Source of the DNA: Ramlibacter cellulosilyticus
GTDB lineage: Bacteria; Pseudomonadota; Gammaproteobacteria; Burkholderiales; Burkholderiaceae_C
Length of the DNA stretch: 64,000 nt
Assembly: GCF_014297465.1 (NCBI RefSeq)
Contig: NZ_JACORT010000001.1
Coordinates: 496,001 to 560,000 of the forward strand
Direction: 5' to 3'
Position 1 is the stretch's first letter. Each line of letters begins with the position of its first letter. This document shows, piece by piece, positions 36,658 through 45,783 of the stretch. The position numbers and the translations under genes are program-made. A model generated the notes under the pieces. It saw nothing but the letters and a program-made list of their open reading frames with translations. It was not told the origin of the DNA and searched no databases.

Positions 36658-39627
36658 ATGCTGCTCACGAAGAAGACGGGTTCCACCCAGGCGACCGCGC
36701 GCTCGCCGTTCGTCCACAGCCTGCAGCGCGGGCTGGCCACGGCCATTCCCACCATGGACCGCCGCGCGTTCCTGCGCCGCTCGGGCCTGGGCGTCGGCGT
36801 CGGCATCGCCGCCTCGCAGCTCGCGCTGGTGAAGAAGGCGCGCGCCAAGGACAACAACGGCGCGGCCGTCGGTGAAGGCCGCATCGAAGTCAAGCGCACC
36901 GTGTGCACCCACTGCTCCGTGGGCTGCGCGATCGACGCCGTCGTGGAGAACGGCGTCTGGGTGCGGCAGGAGCCCGTGTTCGATTCGCCGATCAACCTCG
37001 GCGCGCACTGCGCCAAGGGCGCCTCCATCCGCGAGCACGGCCACGGCGAGTTCCGCCTGCGCTATCCCATGAAGCTGGTCGACGGCAAGTACCAGCGCAT
37101 CTCCTGGGACCAGGCGTACAGCGAGATCACCGCCAAGCTGCAGGAGCTGCGCAAGGCGAGCGGCCCCGAGTCGGTGTTCTGGATCGGCTCCTCGAAGCAT
37201 TCGAACGAGCAGTCCTACCTGATGCGCAAGTTCGTGAGCCTCTGGGGCAGCAACAACTGCGACCACCAGGCCCGCATCTGCCACTCCACCACCGTCGCCG
37301 GCGTGGCGAACACGTGGGGCTACGGCGCGATGACGAACTCGTACAACGACCTGCAGAACTCCAAGGCCGCCCTGTACATCGGTTCGAACGCCGCCGAGGC
37401 GCACCCGGTCTCCATGCTGCACATGCTGCACGCCAAGGAGAACGGCACCAAGCTGATCGTGTGCGACCCGCGCTTCACGCGCACGGCCGCCAAGGCGGAC
37501 CAGTACATCCGCTTCCGTTCGGGCAGTGACATCCCGGTGCTGTTCGGCATCCTGTACCACATCTTCAAGAACGGCTGGGAAGACAAGAAGTACATCAACG
37601 ACCGCGTCTACGGCATGGACAAGGTCCGCGAGGACGTGCTGGCCAAGTGGACGCCGGACAAGGTGTTCGAGGCGAGCGGCGTGCCCGAGGCCGAGATCTT
37701 CAAGGCCGCCGAGACGATGGCGAAGAACCGCCCCTCCACCATCGTGTGGTGCATGGGCCAGACGCAGCACTCCATCGGCAACGCCATGGTGCGCGCCTCG
37801 TGCATCCTGCAGCTGGCGCTGGGCAACATCGGCGTGTCCGGCGGCGGCGCGAACATCTTCCGCGGCCACGACAACGTGCAGGGCGCCACGGACGTGGGCC
37901 CGAACCCGGACTCGCTGCCCGGCTACTACGGCATCGCCGAAGGTTCCTGGCGCCACTACGCGAAGGTCTGGGGCCTCGACTACGACTGGATCAAGGGCCG
38001 CTTCGAGAACCCCGGCATGATGACCAAGCCGGGCATCACGGTGTCCCGCTGGATCGACGGCGTGCTGGAACGCAACGAGCTGATCGACCAGACGCCCAAC
38101 CTGCGCGGCGTCTTCTACTGGGGCCACGCGCCCAACTCGCAGACCCGCGGCCTGGAGATGAAGCGGGCCATGGACAAGCTGGACCTGCTGGTCGTGGTGG
38201 ATCCGTATCCGTCCGCCACCGCCGCCATGGCGGCGATGCCCGGCGACGCGAAGGACCTGAACCCGAACCGCGCGGTGTACCTGCTGCCGGCGGCGACGCA
38301 GTTCGAGACCAGCGGTTCCTGCACGGCGTCCAACCGCTCGCTGCAGTGGCGCGAGAAGGTGATCGAGCCGCTGTGGGAAAGCCGCAGCGACCACATGATC
38401 ATGTACCAGCTGGCCGACAAGCTCGGCTTCGGCAAGGAACTGGTCAAGAACTACAAGATGCAGAAGGTCAAGGGCCTGGACGAACCGGTGCCCGAGGACA
38501 TCCTGCGCGAGATCAACCAGTCCAACTGGACGATCGGCTACACGGGCCAGAGCCCCGAGCGCCTGAAGGCCCACATGCGCCTCATGGGCAGCTTCGACGT
38601 GAAGACGCTCAAGGCCAAGGGCAGCGTCAAGGACCCGGCGACGGGCTACGACATCCAGGGCGACTACTTCGGCCTGCCGTGGCCCTGCTACGGCACCCCC
38701 GAACTCAAGCACCCCGGCTCGCCCAACCTGTACGACACCACCAAGCACGTCATGGACGGCGGCGGCTGCTTCCGCGCCAACTTCGGCGTGGAGAAGGAAG
38801 GCGTGAACCTGCTGGCCGAGGACGGCTCGGCACCGGTGGGCTCCGACATCACGACGGGCTATCCCGAGATCGACCACGTCTTCTTCAAGAAGCTGGGCTG
38901 GTGGGATGAACTGACCGATGCCGAGAAGGCGGCGGCCGAAGGCAAGAACTGGAAGACCGACCTGTCCGGCGGCCTGATCCGCGTGGCGATGAAGAACCAC
39001 GGCGTGCATCCCTTCGGCAACGCGAAGGCGCGCGCGGTGGTCTGGAACTTCCCGGACCCGATCCCGCAGCACCGCGAGCCGATCTACAGCACGCGTCCGG
39101 ACCTGGTGGCCAAGTACCCGTCGCACGACGACAAGAAGGCCTTCTGGCGCCTGCCGACGCTGTTCAAGACGCTGCAGCAGAAGAACATCGACGACAAGGT
39201 GTACGAGAAGTTCCCGCTGATCCTCAGCTCGGGCCGCCTCGTGGAGTACGAGGGCGGCGGCGACGAGACGCGGTCCAACCCGTGGCTCGCGGAACTGCAG
39301 CAGGAAGCCTTCGTCGAGATCAACCCGAAGACGGCGACCAACCGCGGCATCAAGAACGGCGACCGCGTGTGGCTGAAGACGCCCACGGGCGCGCAGCTGA
39401 ACGTGCAGGCGCTCGTGACGGAGCGGGTGGGCCCGGACACGGTGTGGATGCCGTTCCACTTCGCGGGCCGCTGGCAGGGCAACGACATGCTCGCCTACTA
39501 CCCGAACGGCGCGGCGCCGGTGGTGCGCGGCGAGGCGGTCAACACCGCCACGACCTACGGCTACGACAGCGTCACGATGATGCAAGAGACCAAGACGACC
39601 ATCTGCGACGTGCAGCGCGTTGCCTGA
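36658..39627 (+). CDS. fdhA: Formate dehydrogenase catalytic (alpha) subunit, Cys-type
   Basis: 989 residues. A twin-arginine signal lies at about 33-60 (MDRRAFLRRSGLGVGVG), so the protein faces the periplasm. The [4Fe-4S] motif is CTHCSVGC, and the residue that coordinates Mo/W is Cys208 (HQARICHSTTVAG), where selenoproteins such as FdnG have selenocysteine. The bis-MGD domains run to the C-terminus (VLDR ... MPFHFAGRWQGNDML). It oxidises formate to CO2 and passes electrons to FdhB. A good ribosome site GGAGAGA precedes the first ATG; Met33 is an internal alternative. It is followed by fdhB after 16 bp. Confidence 0.96.
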   Translation: MLLTKKTGSTQATARSPFVHSLQRGLATAIPTMDRRAFLRRSGLGVGVGIAASQLALVKKARAKDNNGAAVGEGRIEVKRTVCTHCSVGCAIDAVVENGVWVRQEPVFDSPINLGAHCAKGASIREHGHGEFRLRYPMKLVDGKYQRISWDQAYSEITAKLQELRKASGPESVFWIGSSKHSNEQSYLMRKFVSLWGSNNCDHQARICHSTTVAGVANTWGYGAMTNSYNDLQNSKAALYIGSNAAEAHPVSMLHMLHAKENGTKLIVCDPRFTRTAAKADQYIRFRSGSDIPVLFGILYHIFKNGWEDKKYINDRVYGMDKVREDVLAKWTPDKVFEASGVPEAEIFKAAETMAKNRPSTIVWCMGQTQHSIGNAMVRASCILQLALGNIGVSGGGANIFRGHDNVQGATDVGPNPDSLPGYYGIAEGSWRHYAKVWGLDYDWIKGRFENPGMMTKPGITVSRWIDGVLERNELIDQTPNLRGVFYWGHAPNSQTRGLEMKRAMDKLDLLVVVDPYPSATAAMAAMPGDAKDLNPNRAVYLLPAATQFETSGSCTASNRSLQWREKVIEPLWESRSDHMIMYQLADKLGFGKELVKNYKMQKVKGLDEPVPEDILREINQSNWTIGYTGQSPERLKAHMRLMGSFDVKTLKAKGSVKDPATGYDIQGDYFGLPWPCYGTPELKHPGSPNLYDTTKHVMDGGGCFRANFGVEKEGVNLLAEDGSAPVGSDITTGYPEIDHVFFKKLGWWDELTDAEKAAAEGKNWKTDLSGGLIRVAMKNHGVHPFGNAKARAVVWNFPDPIPQHREPIYSTRPDLVAKYPSHDDKKAFWRLPTLFKTLQQKNIDDKVYEKFPLILSSGRLVEYEGGGDETRSNPWLAELQQEAFVEINPKTATNRGIKNGDRVWLKTPTGAQLNVQALVTERVGPDTVWMPFHFAGRWQGNDMLAYYPNGAAPVVRGEAVNTATTYGYDSVTMMQETKTTICDVQRVA

Positions 39628-39643
39628 CAAAGAGGAGATCACG

Positions 39644-40261
39644 ATGGCCCGAATGAAATTCATCTGTGACTCCGAGCGTTGCATCGAGTGCAACAGCTGC
39701 GTCACGGCCTGCAAGAACGAGCACGAGGTCCCGTGGGGCGTGAACCGCCGCCGCGTGGTGACGCTCAACGACGGCGTGCCCGGCGAGCGCTCCATCTCGG
39801 TGGCGTGCATGCACTGCTCCGACGCGCCCTGCATGGCGGTGTGCCCCACCAACACCTTCTACCGCACGGAAGAAGGCGTGGTGCTGCACGACAAGGACAC
39901 CTGCATCGGCTGCGGCTACTGCAGCTACGCCTGCCCGTTCGGCGCGCCGCAGTTCCCCGCGGCCGGCACCTTCGGCGTGCGCGGCAAGATGGACAAGTGC
40001 ACCTTCTGCGCCGGCGGTCCCGAGGCCAACGGCTCGCAGGCGGAGTTCGAGAAGTACGGCCGCAACCGCCTGGCCGAAGGCAAGCTGCCCGCCTGCGCCG
40101 AGATGTGCTCGACGAAGGCGCTGATCGCCGGCGACGGCGACGTGGTCGCGGACATCTTCCGCAACCGGGTGCTCAAGCGCGGCAAGGGCGCGGAAGTGTG
40201 GGGCTGGGGCACGGCCTACGGTTCCAAGCAGGCCGGCCAGCCGGCGGGAGGCAAGTCGTGA
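39644..40261 (+). CDS. fdhB: Formate dehydrogenase iron-sulfur (beta) subunit
   Basis: 205 residues from the ATG at 39644 (MARMKFICDSERCIECNSCV). Four cysteine motifs supply clusters: CIECNSCVTACK, CMHCSDAPCMAVCP, CIGCGYCSYACP and CTFC...CAEMC. It transfers electrons from FdhA to the cytochrome subunit. There is no signal of its own, so it is presumably exported with FdhA by the Tat system. The start is preceded by AGAGGAG. The stop overlaps the next start (GTGA). Confidence 0.95.
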   Translation: MARMKFICDSERCIECNSCVTACKNEHEVPWGVNRRRVVTLNDGVPGERSISVACMHCSDAPCMAVCPTNTFYRTEEGVVLHDKDTCIGCGYCSYACPFGAPQFPAAGTFGVRGKMDKCTFCAGGPEANGSQAEFEKYGRNRLAEGKLPACAEMCSTKALIAGDGDVVADIFRNRVLKRGKGAEVWGWGTAYGSKQAGQPAGGKS

Positions 40262-40491
40262 AGACCGTCCTGATCCTCTCCGCCGCCGTCGCGGCCTTCG
40301 CGCTGGCCGGCTGTGCCGAGCGCGAGCAGACCGCCAGCGGCATCAAGAGCGATGCCGCGCCCTGGCAGGGCACGAACAAGCAGCCTCCCTTCATGGCCGC
40401 CGGCTGGAAGCAGGGCGACAAGGCCGACTGGGAGTCGAAGCTGAAGGTCCGCACCGTCAACGGGCAGAACGACTATGTCAAGGTTCCTTGA
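40258..40491 (+). CDS. Small lipoprotein inside the fdh operon
   Basis: 77 residues from a GTG start overlapping the fdhB stop (GTGA). The N-terminus KTVLILSAAVAAFALAGCAE is a lipoprotein signal with lipobox LAGC; the mature part is short and hydrophilic (APWQGTNKQPPFMAAGWKQG). It overlaps the fdhC start by 17 bp. No family recognised. The tight placement between the beta and gamma subunits suggests a structural or assembly role in the periplasm, but this is inference. Confidence 0.75.
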   Translation: MKTVLILSAAVAAFALAGCAEREQTASGIKSDAAPWQGTNKQPPFMAAGWKQGDKADWESKLKVRTVNGQNDYVKVP

Positions 40492-41734
40492 GCTCGCTGC
40501 AGCGGCCGTCCTGACGGCCGCTTTCGCAGGCGGGGCGCTCGCGCAGTCGCAGACCTCCACGCCCGCGGGCGGCGGGTCGACCACGACCGCGCCGGCGCCG
40601 GCCGCCTCGAAGGTCGTGCCCGAAGACCTGGCACCCGGCCAGGCCGCCCCCGGCGGCATCCAGGGCCAGAACATCTTCGACGTGAAGCCCGAGGTGAAGC
40701 CCGACGCTTCGTCCGAGAAGGGCTACATGGAGCAGAACAACGCGCAGCGCAACGCGGTCCAGCCCGGCAACAACGCGCCGATGTGGCGCGACGTGCAGCG
40801 CGGCGCGGAGGGCTACAGCAGCCTGCCGAAGTCGCAGGCGCCGGAGGCGGGCAACCTGATCCAGGCGCCCGTGCAGTACCCCGGCACGCGCTTCGTCAGC
40901 GCCGGCGAAGCGTGGCGCCAGGTGCGCAACGCGTGGATCATCCCGTACGGCGGCTCGCTGCTGCTGATCGTGCTGGTCGCGCTCGCGATCTTCTACTTCG
41001 CCAAGGGCCCGATGGGCCACGCGGACGGCCGCAGCGGCCCCGGCCGCATCGAGCGGTTCACGCCGTTCGAGCGCGCGGCGCACTGGGCCAACGCGATCGC
41101 CTTCGTGGTGCTGGCGATCTCCGGCATCGTGATGGCGTTCGGCAAGTTCTTCCTGCTGCCCGTCATCGGCCAGACGCTGTTCGGCTACTTCACCTACCTG
41201 CTGAAGAACCTCCACAACTTCGTGGGCCCGCTGTTCGTGGTGTCGCTGGTGATCATCGTGCTCACCTTCATCAAGGACAACCTGCCGCAGAAGGGCGACG
41301 TGTCCTGGATGCTCCGTCTCGGCGGCGTGCTCGGGAAGAAGGAAGCGCCTTCCCACCGCTTCAACGCGGGCGAGAAGGGGATGTTCTGGGTGGGCAACCT
41401 GCTGCTCGGCGCGATCGTGGTCGGCTCCGGCCTCTACCTCGACAAGCTGCTGCCCAGCATGGAATACCTGCGCGGCGACATGCAGGTGGCGCACATGGTC
41501 CATGCCGTCGCGGCCGTGCTGATGATGGCCATGCTGTTCCTGCACATCTACATGGGCACCGTCGGCATGCGCGGCGCCTACCGCGCCATGCGCGAGGGCT
41601 ACGTGGACGACGCCTGGGCGAAGGAACACCACGCCTACTGGTACGAGGACATCAAGGCCGGCCGGATCCCGGCGCAGCGCAGCAAGCCGCTGACCATCGC
41701 GGACGACACGGGCAAGTCCGTGCGGCCCGCCTGA
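40475..41734 (+). CDS. fdhC: Formate dehydrogenase cytochrome b (gamma) subunit with N-terminal extension
   Basis: 419 residues. A cleavable signal (SRFLELAAAAVLTAAFAGGA) is followed by about 120 hydrophilic Pro/Ala/Gln-rich residues, then one helix (about 151-171) and the four-helix FdnI-like cytochrome b core with haem-ligand histidines in FERAAHWANA, KNLHNFVGP and VAHMVHAVAAVLMMAMLFLHIYMG. It receives electrons from FdhB and reduces quinone in the inner membrane. It is roughly twice the length of E. coli FdnI because of the extra N-terminal part, as in related Burkholderiales. Confidence 0.93.
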   Translation: MSRFLELAAAAVLTAAFAGGALAQSQTSTPAGGGSTTTAPAPAASKVVPEDLAPGQAAPGGIQGQNIFDVKPEVKPDASSEKGYMEQNNAQRNAVQPGNNAPMWRDVQRGAEGYSSLPKSQAPEAGNLIQAPVQYPGTRFVSAGEAWRQVRNAWIIPYGGSLLLIVLVALAIFYFAKGPMGHADGRSGPGRIERFTPFERAAHWANAIAFVVLAISGIVMAFGKFFLLPVIGQTLFGYFTYLLKNLHNFVGPLFVVSLVIIVLTFIKDNLPQKGDVSWMLRLGGVLGKKEAPSHRFNAGEKGMFWVGNLLLGAIVVGSGLYLDKLLPSMEYLRGDMQVAHMVHAVAAVLMMAMLFLHIYMGTVGMRGAYRAMREGYVDDAWAKEHHAYWYEDIKAGRIPAQRSKPLTIADDTGKSVRPA

Positions 41735-41746
41735 GGAGAAAAGAAG

Positions 41747-42301
41747 ATGATGCGTTGGATGCTTACCGCGGCCGCGCTGGCCGTTTCCGCGACCGTGTCG
41801 GCCAAGCTGCCGGCGCCCGTGCTGGACGAGGCCGCGAAGGCCAAGGCCGCCGAGGCAGCCGCCAGGACGGCGTGGCAAGGCAAGGTCGATGCCTACCAGC
41901 TGTGCAAGGCGCAGGATCGCGTTGCTGCCCGCTACAAGGCGAACCACCCGGCGCAGGCGAAGCCCGCAGCGGCCGCTCCTGCGGCGACGCCGGTCGCCGC
42001 CGCGCCTGCCGGCGCCGCCTCTGCTGCCGCTGCCGCGGCCAAGCCGCCCGTGCCGACCGCAGCGACGGCGTCGCAAGGCGGCGGCACGCCGGTGGCTGCG
42101 GTGGTCGCCGCTGCGCCGGCGATTCCGCCGTGCGCCGACCCCGGCCCGTTCGCCTACGCGCCGCCGGAGCAGAAGCCGCTGGAGACCTCCGGCGCCCATT
42201 CGCCGGCCGCCACCGCCGCTTCGCCGCCGAGCGTGCGCACGCCGTCCGCGGAGATGGCGCCGGCCAAGCCGTCCACCGGCCCGGCGCCCGCCAAGAAGTA
42301 A
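41747..42301 (+). CDS. Ala/Pro-rich secreted protein at the end of the fdh operon
   Basis: 184 residues with a signal peptide (MMRWMLTAAALAVSATVSA). A helical Ala/Lys segment (LDEAAKAKAAEAAARTAWQG) includes YQLCKAQDRVAARYK, followed by a long Ala/Pro low-complexity stretch and a conserved-looking PPCADPGPFAYAPPEQKPLE, then more Ala/Pro to the end. Two cysteines only. No catalytic motif; low complexity limits recognition. It follows fdhC by 12 bp and precedes a hairpin at 42322-42345, so it probably closes the operon. Confidence 0.75.
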   Translation: MMRWMLTAAALAVSATVSAKLPAPVLDEAAKAKAAEAAARTAWQGKVDAYQLCKAQDRVAARYKANHPAQAKPAAAAPAATPVAAAPAGAASAAAAAAKPPVPTAATASQGGGTPVAAVVAAAPAIPPCADPGPFAYAPPEQKPLETSGAHSPAATAASPPSVRTPSAEMAPAKPSTGPAPAKK

Positions 42302-42321
42302 GGCCGCGCACCGCCCCCCCG

Positions 42322-42345
42322 AAGGCCAGCCTCCCGGCTGGCCTT
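42322..42345 (+). terminator. Hairpin terminator after the fdh operon
   Basis: Perfect 9-bp stem AAGGCCAGC / GCTGGCCTT with a 6-base loop, ending in a short T-run (TTTGCATTTG). It lies between the Ala/Pro-rich gene and fdhD. Confidence 0.6.
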
Positions 42346-42368
42346 TGCATTTGCGGTAGCCTTCGCCC

Positions 42369-43223
42369 ATGACCCGTCCCGTGCTGACCGAGGCCCGCGC
42401 GCCGCTTACCCGCGGCGTGGAGGTCGTCAACGAACATGGCGAACGCGAGGCCATCTCCATCCCTGCCGAGCGCGACCTCACCGTCTACGTCGACAAGCGC
42501 GAGCTCGTCACCCTGATGACGCTGGGCGCCCACCCCGAGTGGCTGGTGCTCGGCTACCTGCGCAACCAGCGGCTGGTGGAAGGCCTGGCGGCCGTCGAGT
42601 CGGTCACCGTGGACTGGGAGGTCGGCGCCGCCGCCGTCAAGACCCGCAGCGGCATCGAACGCATCGAGGAACGCACGGCCAAGCGCGTGGTCACCACCGG
42701 CTGCGGCCAGGGCAGCGTGTTCGGCGACCTGATGGCCGACGTGGACGGCATCGCGCTGCCGGAAGCACGCCTCACGCAGGCGCAGCTGTATGGCGTCGTC
42801 AATGCGATCCGGCTGCAGGAGAGCACGTACAAGTCCGCCGGCTCGGTGCATGGCTGCGCGCTCTTCCGCGGCGAGCAGATGCTGCTGTTCGTCGAGGACG
42901 TGGGCCGCCACAACGCGATCGACACCATCGCCGGCTGGATGTGGCTGCAGCAGGACCTGCCGCCCGCCACGCCCGACGAACCGCTCGTGTTCTACACGAC
43001 CGGCCGCCTCACGAGCGAGATGGTGATCAAGTCCGCGCAGATGGGCGTCGCCATCGTGGTCTCGCGCAGCGGCATCACGCAGATGGGCTACGAGATCGCC
43101 GAGCGCCTCGGGTTGTGCACCATCGGGCGCGCCACCAACCGCCACTTCCTCTGCTACACCGGCAGCGAACGCCTGCTGCTGCAGCCCGAGCTCGCCGTCC
43201 GCCCGCGCCCCGTCGGCGCCTGA
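42369..43223 (+). CDS. fdhD: Formate dehydrogenase accessory sulfurtransferase FdhD
   Basis: 284 residues with family motifs ERDLTVYVDKRE, MTLGAHPEWLVLGYLRNQ, SVHGCALF, FVEDVGRHNAIDTIAG and YTTGRLTSEMVIKSAQMG. FdhD passes sulfur from IscS to the molybdenum cofactor, which is needed for active formate dehydrogenase. The cysteine loop here reads VTTGCGQGSVFGD, with a single Cys where E. coli FdhD has a Cys-x-x-Cys pair. It lies 67 bp after the fdh operon and presumably serves FdhA. Confidence 0.93.
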   Translation: MTRPVLTEARAPLTRGVEVVNEHGEREAISIPAERDLTVYVDKRELVTLMTLGAHPEWLVLGYLRNQRLVEGLAAVESVTVDWEVGAAAVKTRSGIERIEERTAKRVVTTGCGQGSVFGDLMADVDGIALPEARLTQAQLYGVVNAIRLQESTYKSAGSVHGCALFRGEQMLLFVEDVGRHNAIDTIAGWMWLQQDLPPATPDEPLVFYTTGRLTSEMVIKSAQMGVAIVVSRSGITQMGYEIAERLGLCTIGRATNRHFLCYTGSERLLLQPELAVRPRPVGA

Positions 43224-43239
43224 GCCTCCCGCCTCCTCC

Positions 43240-45762
43240 ATGATCCTGTTCCCCGCCTTCTCCCTCGGCTGGCGCACCCTGCGCCGCGACCTGCGCGCCG
43301 GCGAACTGCGCCTGCTGATCGTCGCCGTCACGCTCGCCGTCGCCGCGCTCACCGCCGTCGGTTTCTTCGCCGACCGCCTCAAGGGCGGGCTCGCGCGCGA
43401 CGCGCGTGCGCTACTCGGGGGCGACGCGGTGGTCGTGAGCGACCATCCCACGCCCGCTGCATTCATCGAGCGTGCGCAGGCGCTGGGCCTGCGCAGCGTC
43501 ACGACGCTGGTGTTTCCGTCCATGGCCCGCGCGGGCGAGACCCAGGGCGGCGCCAGTCGCCTCGTGTCGCTGAAAGCCGTCCCCGCCGGCTACCCGCTGC
43601 GGGGGCAACTCGAGGTCGCGGCGCAGCCGGAGGCGCGCGGCCAGCGCACAACCGAGCCGCCCGCGCGTGGCGAGGCCTGGGTGGACGCGGGCGTGCTCGA
43701 GTCGCTGAACCTGCGCATGGGCGACCCGCTGCTGCTCGGCGACGCGCAGCTGCGCATTGCCCGCGTGATCACCCTGGAGCCGGACCGCGGCACGGGTTTC
43801 CTCAGCTTCGCGCCGCGCGTCATGATCCACGCCGACGACCTGCCCGCCACCCGCCTCGTGCAGCCGGCGAGCCGCATCGGCTACCGCTTCGCCGTCGCGG
43901 GCCAGGACGCGCAGGTGCGGCGCTTCGCCGACTGGGCGGACGCCGAGGCGAAGAAGCCCGAGGTGCGCGGCGTGCGCGTCGAATCGCTGGAAGGCGGCCG
44001 GCCCGAGATGCGGCAGACGCTGGACCGCGCCGAGAAATTCCTGAACCTGGTCGCGCTGCTCGCCGCGCTGCTCAGTGCCGTGGCGGTGGCGCTGGCCGCG
44101 CGCGGCTTCGCGAGCCGGCACCTCGACGACTGCGCGATGCTGCGCGTGCTGGGACAGAGCCAGCGCACCATCGCCCTCAGCTACACCTTCGAGTTCGCGG
44201 TCATCGGCGTGATGGCCAGCCTCCTGGGCGTGGCGCTCGGCTACGCCGTGCACTTCGTCTTCGTCATGCTCCTGAGCGGGCTGGTGGAAACCTCGCTGCC
44301 CGCGGCCACGGCGTGGCCGGTCGCCTTCGGCATGGGAATGGGCGTGACGCTGCTGTTCGCCTTCGGGCTGCCGCCGGTGCTGCAGCTCGCGCAGGTGCCG
44401 CCGTTGCGCGTGATCCGCCGCGACGTGGGCGGGCTCAAGCCGGCGTCGCTGCTGGTGCTGGGCATCGGCGTCGCGGGCTTCGCCGCGCTGCTGCTCGCCG
44501 CGAGCAGCGACCTGAAGCTGGGCGGCATCGCGGTGGGCGGCTTCGCCGGCGCCGTGCTGCTGTTCGCGGGCCTGAGCTGGGTGGCGGTGAAGCTGCTGCG
44601 CCGCGTGGTGAACGAGCAGACCGCGCCGCGCTGGCTGGTGCTGGCCACGCGCCAGATCGGCGCGCGGCCCGCGTATGCGGTGGTGCAGACGAGCGCGCTG
44701 GCTGTCGGCCTGCTCGCGCTGGTGCTGCTGGTGCTGCTGCGCACGGACCTGATCGCGAGCTGGCGCCAGGCCACGCCGCCCGACGCGCCGAACCGCTTCG
44801 TGATCAACGTGATGCCGGAGCAGAGCGAGCCTTTCCTGCAGCAATTGCGCGGCGCCGGCGTGAAGCGCCTGGACTGGTATCCCATGTTCCGCGGCCGCCT
44901 GGTGGCCGTGAACGGCCGCAGCGTCGGCCCGGACGATTTCACCGAGGACCGGGCGCGCCGGCTCGTCGACCGCGAGTTCAACCTCTCGTACGCGCAGCAG
45001 CAGCCGCAGCACAACGAGGTGGTCGCCGGCCGCTGGGTGCCGGGCGAGCAGGGCGCGGTGAGCGTGGAGGAGGGCATCGCCACGACGCTGGGCCTCAAGC
45101 TCGGGGACACCCTGCGCTTCGACATCGCGGGCGCCACGAGCGAGGCGAAGATCACGTCGCTGCGCAAGGTGGACTGGGGCTCGTTCCGCGCGAACTTCTT
45201 CGTGATGTACCCGGTGGCCGAACTGCCGGACGTGCCGGTCACCTTCATGGGCGCCTTCCGCGCGCCGGAGCAGCGCGGCTTCGACAACGCGCTGGTGCGC
45301 GCCTTCCCCAACGTGACCAACGTGGACATGACCGCGACCATCACGCAGGTGCAAGGCGTCCTGGACAAGGTGATCCGCGCGGTGGAGTTCCTCTTCGGCT
45401 TCACGCTGGCCGCGGGCGTCGTGGTGCTGTTCGCGGCGGTGACCGCCACGCGCGAGGAGCGCGCGCGCGAGTACGCGATCATGCGCGCGGTGGGTGCGCG
45501 CGGCAGCCTGCTGCGGCAGGTGCAGCGCGCGGAGCTGATCGGCGTCGGCCTGCTCGCGGGCTTCCTGGCGAGCGGCGTCGCGGCGATCGTGGGCTGGGGG
45601 CTGGCCAAGTACGCGTTCGACTTCGCGTGGACCGCCTCGCCGCTCGTGCCGCTCGCGGGCGCCGCCGCGGGCGCGGTGCTGGCGCTGGCGGCCGGCTGGT
45701 GGGGCCTGCGCGAAGTGCTGAGCCGCCCCGTCGTGGAAACCTTGCGCAAGGCGGCCGAATAG
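43240..45762 (+). CDS. FtsX-like ABC transporter permease (YbbP type)
   Basis: 840 residues with ten predicted membrane helices in two FtsX repeats: an N-terminal helix (about 24-42), periplasmic domain 1, three helices (about 265-380), a middle pair, periplasmic domain 2 and a last three-helix block (about 715-835). Sequence such as EERAREYAIMRAVGARGSLL is typical of FtsX/MacB permeases. The large YbbP-like class usually pairs with a YbbA ATPase; none is adjacent, so its ATPase must be elsewhere. It follows fdhD by 16 bp and precedes the haemoglobin gene. Confidence 0.9.
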   Translation: MILFPAFSLGWRTLRRDLRAGELRLLIVAVTLAVAALTAVGFFADRLKGGLARDARALLGGDAVVVSDHPTPAAFIERAQALGLRSVTTLVFPSMARAGETQGGASRLVSLKAVPAGYPLRGQLEVAAQPEARGQRTTEPPARGEAWVDAGVLESLNLRMGDPLLLGDAQLRIARVITLEPDRGTGFLSFAPRVMIHADDLPATRLVQPASRIGYRFAVAGQDAQVRRFADWADAEAKKPEVRGVRVESLEGGRPEMRQTLDRAEKFLNLVALLAALLSAVAVALAARGFASRHLDDCAMLRVLGQSQRTIALSYTFEFAVIGVMASLLGVALGYAVHFVFVMLLSGLVETSLPAATAWPVAFGMGMGVTLLFAFGLPPVLQLAQVPPLRVIRRDVGGLKPASLLVLGIGVAGFAALLLAASSDLKLGGIAVGGFAGAVLLFAGLSWVAVKLLRRVVNEQTAPRWLVLATRQIGARPAYAVVQTSALAVGLLALVLLVLLRTDLIASWRQATPPDAPNRFVINVMPEQSEPFLQQLRGAGVKRLDWYPMFRGRLVAVNGRSVGPDDFTEDRARRLVDREFNLSYAQQQPQHNEVVAGRWVPGEQGAVSVEEGIATTLGLKLGDTLRFDIAGATSEAKITSLRKVDWGSFRANFFVMYPVAELPDVPVTFMGAFRAPEQRGFDNALVRAFPNVTNVDMTATITQVQGVLDKVIRAVEFLFGFTLAAGVVVLFAAVTATREERAREYAIMRAVGARGSLLRQVQRAELIGVGLLAGFLASGVAAIVGWGLAKYAFDFAWTASPLVPLAGAAAGAVLALAAGWWGLREVLSRPVVETLRKAAE

Positions 45763-45783
45763 GGGCGCTGAGACAATCGGGGG

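Noticed and set aside
37279..37281. Selenocysteine at the active site of FdhA
   Set aside because: The codon is TGC (Cys208), not TGA, so no selenocysteine insertion is needed.
36622..39855. A 1077-codon open frame on the minus strand opposite fdhA
   Set aside because: It is exactly antisense to a gene with all expected formate dehydrogenase motifs; long antisense frames are common in GC-rich genomes, and its His/Ala/Arg/Val-rich composition is typical of such shadows.
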